Below are positions 5,711-9,867 of a stretch of DNA of 9,867 nt, one piece after another. Made by a program: the position numbers and the translations under genes. Source of the stretch: Clostridia bacterium (GTDB lineage Bacteria; Bacillota; Clostridia; Oscillospirales; CAG-272); assembly GCA_017453085.1 (NCBI GenBank), contig JAFTKV010000222.1:1-9867 (forward strand), given 5' to 3'. The stretch's first letter is position 1. Each line of letters begins with the position of its first letter. Below the pieces are notes generated by a model that was given only the letters and a program-made list of their open reading frames with translations, had not been told where the DNA came from and searched no databases.

Positions 5711-6937
5711 ATGACTAAAACACAGCTTCGTCAGTACGCCCGTCTCATCGCCCGTTGCGGCGGTAACGTACAGAAGGGTCAGCAGGTTAACGTGGTTGCC
5801 GAGCTGGACCAGCCCGAATTTGTCACCATGGTGGTAGAGGAATGCTACCGCGCAGGTGCATCCAAGGTAATGGTAGATTGGACTCACCAGCCCATCTCGA
5901 AACTTCACAACCGCCATCGCTCTCTGAAGACCATGTCCAAGATGGAGGATTGGGAGGTTGCCAAGCTGGCACACCGTGCGGAAACTCTCCCCGTTTCCAT
6001 TTATCTGGAGTCCAAGGATCCCGACGGCATGAAGGGCATCAATCAGAAGAAGCAGGCACAAGCTTCCCGTGCCATCTACCCCATCGTAAAGCCTTACCGC
6101 GAAAAGATGGACAACCGCTATCAGTGGTGCATCGCAGCAGTTCCCGGCAAGAAGTGGGCGAAAAAGGTATTCCCCGAGCTCACCGTATCTCAGGGCATGA
6201 AGAAGCTGTGGGATGCCATCCTGCAGACCTCCCGTGCATACGAGGGCAATCCCATCGAGAACTGGGCTGCACACAACGCCGATCTGAAGGCTCGCTACGA
6301 TTATCTGAACAGCCTGAAGATCAAGTCTCTGCATTACACCTCCTCCAACGGCACCGATTTCACCGTTGGTCTGAATAAGCAGGGCATCTTCATGGGCGGC
6401 GGTGAATACACCCTGGGCGGCGTATTCTACAACCCCAACATCCCCTCCGAGGAAATCTTCACCTCTCCTATGAAGGGTGAGGCTGAGGGCATCGTTTACT
6501 CCTCCAAGCCCCTCTCCTACAAGGGCGAGCTGATCGAAAACTTCTCGGTTCGCTTCGAGGGCGGCAAGGCCGTTGAAGTGAAAGCCGAAAAGGGTCAGGC
6601 ACTGCTGGAAGAAATGATCTCCATGGACGAGGGTGCTGCTTATCTGGGCGAGGTAGCACTGGTTCCCTTCAACAGCCCCGTCAACGAGACCGGCATCCTC
6701 TTCTATAACACCCTGTTCGATGAAAACGCTTGCTGCCATCTGGCACTGGGCGCAGGTTTCACCAACTGCATCGCAGATTTCGACAAGTACACCAACCAGG
6801 AGCTCCACGACATGGGCGTCAACGACTCCATGATCCACGTGGACTTTATGATCGGTACCGCCGATCTGTCCATCGTCGCCACCTGCGAGGACGGCAGCAC
6901 CGTTGCCATCTTCGAAAACGGCACTTGGGCGTTTTAA
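5711..6937 (+). CDS. Aminopeptidase, M29 (AmpS/PepS/AmpT) family
   Basis: M29 enzymes are cytoplasmic, two-metal aminopeptidases that remove N-terminal residues from peptides. The 408-residue length is normal for the family. The N-terminal half starts TKTQLRQYARLIARCGGNVQ and contains VMVDWTHQP. The C-terminal half carries the metal site: NPNIPSEEIFTSP (Glu248), YLGEVALVP (Glu314), CCHLALG (His343), and SMIHVDFMIG (His376, Asp378), with the family spacing. The residue 7 after His343 is Phe350, where I recall a catalytic Tyr in AmpS/AmpT. The protein ends with IFENGTWAF, a usual family end. The ATG at 5711 was chosen because the frame upstream runs through the promoter; the ribosome site is weak (AAAGTGAG). 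It is transcribed alone from the promoter at 5622-5650. Confidence 0.92.
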   Translation: MTKTQLRQYARLIARCGGNVQKGQQVNVVAELDQPEFVTMVVEECYRAGASKVMVDWTHQPISKLHNRHRSLKTMSKMEDWEVAKLAHRAETLPVSIYLESKDPDGMKGINQKKQAQASRAIYPIVKPYREKMDNRYQWCIAAVPGKKWAKKVFPELTVSQGMKKLWDAILQTSRAYEGNPIENWAAHNADLKARYDYLNSLKIKSLHYTSSNGTDFTVGLNKQGIFMGGGEYTLGGVFYNPNIPSEEIFTSPMKGEAEGIVYSSKPLSYKGELIENFSVRFEGGKAVEVKAEKGQALLEEMISMDEGAAYLGEVALVPFNSPVNETGILFYNTLFDENACCHLALGAGFTNCIADFDKYTNQELHDMGVNDSMIHVDFMIGTADLSIVATCEDGSTVAIFENGTWAF

Positions 6938-6948
6938 GGGGGAACGTT

Positions 6949-6976
6949 AGGGGAACTTTTCGTGAAAAGTTCCCCT
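6949..6976. repeat. 13-bp hairpin with 2-base loop after the aminopeptidase gene
   Basis: AGGGGAACTTTTC (6949-6961), loop GT, GAAAAGTTCCCCT (6964-6976): a perfect 13-bp stem starting 12 bases after the stop. No T-run follows on the plus strand. It is the best 3'-end structure for the aminopeptidase transcript. Its build, a tiny loop followed by an A-run and an ATAC-loop hairpin, matches the cluster at 1773-1836. Confidence 0.6.
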
Positions 6977-7003
6977 AAAACCCCTCAAAAGCTTTTATAA
7001 AAA

Positions 7004-7027
7004 AAGGCGGCGAATACTTGCCGCCTT
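7004..7027. repeat. ATAC-loop hairpin, copy 2
   Basis: AAGGCGGC (7004-7011) pairs with GCCGCCTT (7020-7027), with the inner GA/TT extending the stem (one G-T wobble) to leave the loop ATAC. Seven A residues lie at 6999-7005, overlapping the first two stem bases, so as a terminator it would work on the minus strand, where no gene precedes it. The core resembles 1817-1836 and 7165-7188. Confidence 0.65.
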
Positions 7028-7084
7028 AAGCTGTAGACAAAGTCCCCCTTGCACTGGCGACAGCCAAGGAAAAGGGTGGATGGT

Positions 7085-7137
7085 TTGGAAGGAGGGGAAA
7101 AACTTCGTCGTTTGAGATGGTTTTCCCCTCCTTCCAA
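7085..7137. repeat. Central 17-bp hairpin
   Basis: Arms at 7085-7101 (core GGAAGGAGGGGAAAA) and 7121-7137 (TTTTCCCCTCCTTCC) are perfectly complementary over 17 bases, with a 19-base loop. The purine-rich left arm contains GGAGG but no start codon follows at a suitable distance. I see no T-run, so termination is unlikely. Confidence 0.6.
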
Positions 7138-7164
7138 TCGGAGCTACCGATTTGTCTTGACTCT

Positions 7165-7188
7165 GAGGCGGCAAATACTTGCCACCTT
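7165..7188. repeat. ATAC-loop hairpin, copy 3 (one mismatch)
   Basis: AGGCGGCAA (7166-7174), loop ATAC (7175-7178), TTGCCACCT (7179-7187), with a single C-A mismatch. The middle 14 bases GGCAAATACTTGCC are identical to those in the copy at 1817-1836, more than 5 kb away. Confidence 0.6.
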
Positions 7189-7249
7189 CGGTTTATCGAT
7201 CCGGCTTTCACCTCAGCTTCCAATAATTATGTAAATGAGGAGAAATATG

Positions 7250-8479
7250 ATGACAGTCAGCCCAAAAGATAAAGAAATCATCCGCGAACTCGCTAGGCGC
7301 TACATGGAACTGGCGCTCTCCGACGAGCAAAAAGCGATGAACGATCGTATGCAGGCCACCAACGATCTGAAAATCGTTCGGCCGCCCGTGCTCATCGACG
7401 AGATTCCTTGGTATCAGATGGACATCGACGGCCAGCTGGTTTGCCAAACCGAGCATCCTCGCATCCGTCATTTGGAAGAATACTTCCGCCGAGCCTTCTT
7501 CCGTCGCAAATACTTCCGTGCGGACACCATTTTCGAGTCCTTCTTTCGGGTGAGAAAATCCTACGATTCCACCGGCATCGGGATCGAAGTCAAGGAAGAG
7601 ATCCGCCGAGTCGACGCCGTCAACCACATTGTATCCCATGGCTTTGTGGACGTATTGGAGGACGAGGAGGCACTGGAGCAGATCAAAATCCCCCGGTTCA
7701 CCCTGCGTCCCGACCGTGATGCAGAGGCGATGGAGTTTTACGCCGATCTGCTGGGCGACAGTATGCCGATCAGGCTCTGCGGTGCAGGCTACTTATACCA
7801 CGCACCTTGGGATTTCATCGCCCGCCTGCGCGGCGTAGAGGCGATCCTGTACGATATTTACGATCGACCCGAGTATCTGCACAAAATCCGCGCCAGATTC
7901 CGGGATATTACGCTGGCGGAGCTGGATTTCATCGAGCGTTACGTCGGATTTGACAACAGCGGCGAAGAGCTTCACTGCACGCCTGCCCGCATTTCGGGAT
8001 TGCAAGAGAACACCTACAAGGCCACTTGGTTCCGTGGAATGGCGCAGATGTTCGGCGACGTGTCGCCCCAAGTTCTCAAGGAGCTGGACATCGACTATTC
8101 CCTGCCCATCGCAGAGAAATTCGCCTATTCCTACTACGGCTGCTGCGAGCCACTGGATCGCAAGATGGAGGTCATCAAAGCTATCCCCAATCTGCGCAAG
8201 ATCGGCGTGTCCCCTTGGGCAAACGAAGAACGCTCCGCCGAGCAGATCGGCAAAGACTACGTCTATGCCAGAAAGCCCAATCCCGCCAACGTGGCAGTCC
8301 GCACCGATCCCGAATGGATTCGGGCAGAGACTGAGAAAACGGTGAAGCTCTGCATCGCACACGGCTGTCCGCTGGAGCTGGTGCTCAAGGACATCAGCAC
8401 CGTCTCAGGTCGCCCCGAAAATCTCATCGTCTGGGCCAATACGGTTGCCGACGTTTTGGATGAGTATTACGGAAAATAA
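7250..8479 (+). CDS. Uroporphyrinogen decarboxylase (URO-D)-family protein, probably not heme synthesis
   Basis: The 409-residue product resembles the long URO-D-family proteins common in gut Clostridia. That superfamily holds both true UroD and corrinoid-linked methyltransferases such as MtaA. Visible signatures are CGAGYLYHAPWDFIARLRG (177-195), the ELHCTPA stretch with H242 and C243, SYYGCCEPLD (294-303), NLRKIGVSPWAN (314-325) and LVLKDISTVSGRPENLI (377-393). At 409 residues it is longer than classic HemE (about 340-360), and no heme genes are nearby. The cysteine-rich sites hint at metal binding, but the substrate is unknown. The start at 7250 is chosen because GAGGAG (7237-7242) sits 7 nt upstream; ATG at 7247 is possible, and the ATG at 7235 overlaps the ribosome site and is unlikely. 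The gene is alone, with a terminator at 8495-8522. Confidence 0.8.
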   Translation: MTVSPKDKEIIRELARRYMELALSDEQKAMNDRMQATNDLKIVRPPVLIDEIPWYQMDIDGQLVCQTEHPRIRHLEEYFRRAFFRRKYFRADTIFESFFRVRKSYDSTGIGIEVKEEIRRVDAVNHIVSHGFVDVLEDEEALEQIKIPRFTLRPDRDAEAMEFYADLLGDSMPIRLCGAGYLYHAPWDFIARLRGVEAILYDIYDRPEYLHKIRARFRDITLAELDFIERYVGFDNSGEELHCTPARISGLQENTYKATWFRGMAQMFGDVSPQVLKELDIDYSLPIAEKFAYSYYGCCEPLDRKMEVIKAIPNLRKIGVSPWANEERSAEQIGKDYVYARKPNPANVAVRTDPEWIRAETEKTVKLCIAHGCPLELVLKDISTVSGRPENLIVWANTVADVLDEYYGK

Positions 8480-8494
8480 ACGATAATAGCACAA

Positions 8495-8522
8495 AAACTC
8501 CCTCGCAAATGCGAGGGAGTTT
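8495..8522. terminator. Two-way Rho-independent terminator between the UroD-family and CHAP genes
   Basis: AAACTCCCTCGCA (8495-8507), loop AA, TGCGAGGGAGTTT (8510-8522): a perfect 13-bp stem between two converging genes. T-rich sequence follows on the minus side (five T residues) and a weaker one on the plus side, so it can serve both. Confidence 0.9.
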
Positions 8523-8525
8523 GAT

Positions 8526-9455
8526 TTAATTGTATTGGGGTCTGCCGTATCCTACGATATAACCGCTGTTCAGCGAATATGTATTGCAGGAAACCCTATC
8601 GGAGTAATTGCCCTCCACGGTGGTCACGATGCCGTTTTCCACGGAAACTACAATGCCGACGTGATCGACAGATCCGTGCCGCTTATCCCAGTCAATGAAG
8701 ATCAAATCACCGGGCTGGGGAGTGCCTGCGGAATACTTGAAGTACTGGCCGCGATTCTTATACCAGCCGTAATAGTAGTCTGCGCTGGCAGTTACGGGAA
8801 TCACCGATTTGGGAATATCCGCTTGGTTCGCACACCAAGAAATAAATACGGCGCACCATGCGTAAGCAGTGCTGTTCTTACTGGAAGCTTTTACGGTTCT
8901 TCCGTAATACCAGGTGTTATATTTAACGTTGTTGTATGCTTTTTCCTTGACGCCGATCTCCCCAACGACAATAGAAAGAAACTCGCTCAGAGAAGAGGAT
9001 TCGGGAGTCGGGGTATTCACCACAGGCTTGGCAGTGGTGACAGGCTTTGCAGTCGTAACGGGCTTTGTGGTAGTCGTAACAGGCTTAGTGGTCGTTACGG
9101 GAGCAGTAGTGGTGGTGACGGGTTCGGTAGTCTCCACGGGATTCTCAATCTCGGGATCCACAACCGTTCCGCTCAGATAACCGGGGGTGGTTACCACAAT
9201 GTGATTGCCGCCCTCATTGGTTTCGGGCTTAGTATCGGGCTCGGTTACAGGTTCGGTAGAAGTAGGGGTAATAACGGGGGCCTCGGTAGTCAGCTGGGCA
9301 AGAACCTCGTCCATCTGCTGCTGGTCAGAAAGAGAAGCGTTGTCGGTGATTGCATAGGGAACGGAATCGGAATCGTCGGCACTGGAAAACATTCCGGTAC
9401 AGAATCCGGCTGCGCCCAGCAAAGATACGATAGGTAAGATCAGTAATCTTTTCAC
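8526..9455 (-). CDS. Secreted CHAP-domain cell-wall hydrolase
   Basis: CHAP domains are cysteine amidases or endopeptidases that cut peptidoglycan. The 309-residue product has a signal peptide (about 1-22: MKRLLILPIVSLLGAAGF), an acidic and Thr-rich spacer, a low-complexity PVTT/KPVTT linker (109-146), and a C-terminal CHAP domain (about 153-309). The probable catalytic residues are Cys201 in YAWCAVFISWC and His265 in VDHVGIV, with Glu281 or Asn283 in VEGNYSD as the third. The cysteine after the signal peptide (Cys19, AGFC) does not form a proper lipobox, so it is likely released or held by the wall, not lipidated. The start is GTG at 9455, with AAAGGAG 6 nt upstream. It is transcribed from the promoter at 9599-9627, leaving a long leader of about 137 nt. 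Its neighbour in the opposite direction is uppP. Exact bond specificity is unknown. Confidence 0.88.
   Translation of the reverse strand: MKRLLILPIVSLLGAAGFCTGMFSSADDSDSVPYAITDNASLSDQQQMDEVLAQLTTEAPVITPTSTEPVTEPDTKPETNEGGNHIVVTTPGYLSGTVVDPEIENPVETTEPVTTTTAPVTTTKPVTTTTKPVTTAKPVTTAKPVVNTPTPESSSLSEFLSIVVGEIGVKEKAYNNVKYNTWYYGRTVKASSKNSTAYAWCAVFISWCANQADIPKSVIPVTASADYYYGWYKNRGQYFKYSAGTPQPGDLIFIDWDKRHGSVDHVGIVVSVENGIVTTVEGNYSDRVSCNTYSLNSGYIVGYGRPQYN
9018..9131 (-). repeat. In-frame Thr/Pro linker repeat in the CHAP protein
   Basis: Residues 109-146 are near-tandem copies of a PVTT unit (TTAPVTTTKPVTTTTKPVTTAKPV pattern), encoded by short, imperfect GTAACGGGC/GTGACAGGC-like repeats. Such linkers are extended and are common between signal peptide and catalytic domain in wall hydrolases. 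Copy number could vary between strains by slippage. Confidence 0.8.
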
Positions 9456-9552
9456 GTTTTTCTCCTTTCATCACGGCAAACAAACCGCAGTTTTTCATCT
9501 ATTTACACAATTCGGCAAAATCTACAAAATATCGCCCGTACAAAGACCCGTC

Positions 9553-9569
9553 TTGCACAATTCGTGCAA
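9553..9569 (-). other. Short hairpin in the CHAP gene leader
   Basis: TTGCAC (9553-9558) and GTGCAA (9564-9569) flank a 5-base loop AATTC. It sits in the 137-base leader of the CHAP transcript. A similar ACACAATTCG string occurs again near 9505-9515 without the second arm. It is too small to name as a riboswitch. Confidence 0.35.
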
Positions 9570-9598
9570 ACGAGCCCATTTCAAGACCATACAAATGC

Positions 9599-9627
9599 AT
9601 TGTACCATAAAAAAACGGAAAAGTCAA
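9599..9627 (-). promoter_or_regulatory. Promoter of the CHAP hydrolase gene
   Basis: On the minus strand, TTGACT (9627-9622), a 17-base spacer, and TACAAT (9604-9599), with TGG directly before the -10 box. The predicted start is near 9592. The rest of the 346-base gap (9456-9801) is the CHAP leader, AT-rich inverted repeats and the uppP promoter. Confidence 0.8.
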
Positions 9628-9634
9628 CCCCTTT

Positions 9635-9714
9635 TTTCAAATTTTTGAAATTCACTTTTTCATTTCCAATCTCCCGCCTTGCAAAATCCAAATTGTTTGA
9701 AAAAAATTTTCAAA
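9635..9714. repeat. Pair of AT-rich inverted repeats between the divergent promoters
   Basis: TTTCAAA/TTTGAAA at 9635-9641 and 9644-9650, and TTTGAAAA/TTTTCAAA at 9696-9703 and 9707-9714. Both are built from CAAA/TTTG arms and lie between the CHAP and uppP promoters. They could be regulator sites or curved UP-element-like DNA. In such AT-rich sequence, chance palindromes are common. Confidence 0.35.
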
Positions 9715-9730
9715 TATCCAAGAATTTGGC

Positions 9731-9759
9731 TTGTATTCTTCACATATTTATGGTAACAT
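9731..9759 (+). promoter_or_regulatory. Possible uppP promoter
   Basis: TTGTAT (9731-9736), a 17-base spacer, and TAACAT (9754-9759) with TGG before it. The boxes are weaker than the others (4/6 each), but the spacing and TGn extension agree, and it lies about 35 bases before the uppP ribosome site. Confidence 0.5.
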
Positions 9760-9801
9760 ATTCTATAAGGCATATTTTGCGCCAAAATAAGGAGGGCAAC
9801 C

Positions 9802-9867
9802 ATGACTATTTGGGAATCGATTTTTTACGGCATCGTGCAGGGACTGGCAGAGTTTTTGCCCATCTCC
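9802..9867 (+). CDS. uppP: Undecaprenyl-diphosphatase (UppP/BacA), first 22 codons
   Basis: UppP is a membrane enzyme that removes a phosphate from undecaprenyl diphosphate so the carrier lipid can be reused for wall polymers; it also gives bacitracin tolerance. The visible start, MTIWESIFYGIVQGLAEFLP, matches the conserved family N-terminus (a first membrane helix ending in the GIVQGLxEFLPIS motif, whose Glu is a conserved active-site residue). AAGGAGGG stands 5 nt before the ATG. The rest lies beyond the window. Confidence 0.9.
   Translation, partial: MTIWESIFYGIVQGLAEFLPIS

Larger units (their letters stand above)
7004..7188. repeat. Nested inverted-repeat element, MITE-like, in the 312-base gap before the UroD-family gene
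   Basis: No gene is visible between 6938 and 7249. The stretch holds a symmetrical set of repeats: an outer ATAC-loop hairpin at 7004-7027, AGACAAA at 7035-7041, a central 17-bp hairpin at 7085-7137, TTTGTCT at 7151-7157, and a second ATAC-loop hairpin at 7165-7188. The arms are therefore mirrored about the centre, as in a miniature inverted-repeat element. No open reading frame or target-site duplication is obvious. No clear promoter for the downstream gene is seen either. Confidence 0.5.

Noticed and set aside
5630..6838. 402-codon minus-strand frame opposite the aminopeptidase
   Set aside because: The plus strand has every M29 ligand, a consensus promoter and a normal protein end; the minus frame runs through that promoter and has no family features.
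6938..7249. CRISPR-like or tRNA/small RNA gene in the gap
   Set aside because: The repeats are palindromic hairpins and not evenly spaced direct repeats, and no cloverleaf or promoter-terminator pair is visible.
9397..9402. Lipoprotein signal in the CHAP protein (AGFC)
   Set aside because: Phe stands directly before Cys19, where a lipobox needs a small residue, so an ordinary signal peptidase I site is more likely.
8535..9437. 300-codon plus-strand frame opposite the CHAP gene
   Set aside because: Low-complexity Gly/Ser/Arg sequence is a mirror of the Thr/Pro linker; the minus strand has signal peptide, catalytic Cys/His and ribosome site.

Overview
The window looks like a chromosomal segment of an anaerobic Firmicute, most likely a gut Clostridia member (Oscillospirales or Christensenellales type). 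The basis is sigma-A-like promoters with TGn-extended -10 boxes, strong AGGAG-type ribosome binding sites, a CsaB-type pyruvyl transferase typical of monoderm cell walls, and GC-rich hairpin repeats of a kind I associate with these genomes. Genus cannot be read from the sequence alone. No rRNA, tRNA, CRISPR, transposase or phage gene is visible.

Layout. (1) 1-728, minus: 5' part of a MATE efflux transporter, running off the left edge, with a near-consensus promoter. (2) 828-1856, plus: csaB-like polysaccharide pyruvyl transferase, whose last ~30 codons lie inside a repeat. (3) 1757-1960: a cluster of hairpins between the convergent csaB and recG genes, including the likely recG terminator. 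(4) 1958-4012, minus: complete recG helicase. (5) 4013-4172: back-to-back promoters for recG and for an 83-residue cysteine-rich single-pass membrane protein (4173-4424). (6) 4490-5617, plus: an Eis-like GNAT acetyltransferase interrupted by one in-frame TGA at codon 40. (7) 5711-6937, plus: M29 aminopeptidase with its own strong promoter. (8) 6938-7249: no gene, but a dense set of inverted repeats forming a MITE-like nested element. (9) 7250-8479, plus: uroporphyrinogen-decarboxylase-family protein. (10) 8495-8522: two-way terminator. (11) 8526-9455, minus: secreted CHAP-domain cell-wall hydrolase with a Thr/Pro linker. (12) 9456-9801: divergent promoter region. (13) 9802-9867, plus: first 22 codons of undecaprenyl-diphosphatase (uppP).

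How the genes fit together. Most genes appear to be single transcription units with their own promoters, so this is mostly housekeeping sequence and not one operon. A loose cell-envelope theme runs through csaB (pyruvylation of wall polymer), the CHAP hydrolase (peptidoglycan cleavage) and uppP (recycling of the lipid carrier). I found no clear sign of a new defence or biosynthetic system. The parts most worth a second look are the dispersed hairpin family (three copies with an ATAC loop), its apparent intrusion into the csaB 3' end, the nested element at 7004-7188, the single stop in the acetyltransferase, the small Cys-rich membrane protein, and a Tyr-to-Phe change at a conserved M29 active-site position.
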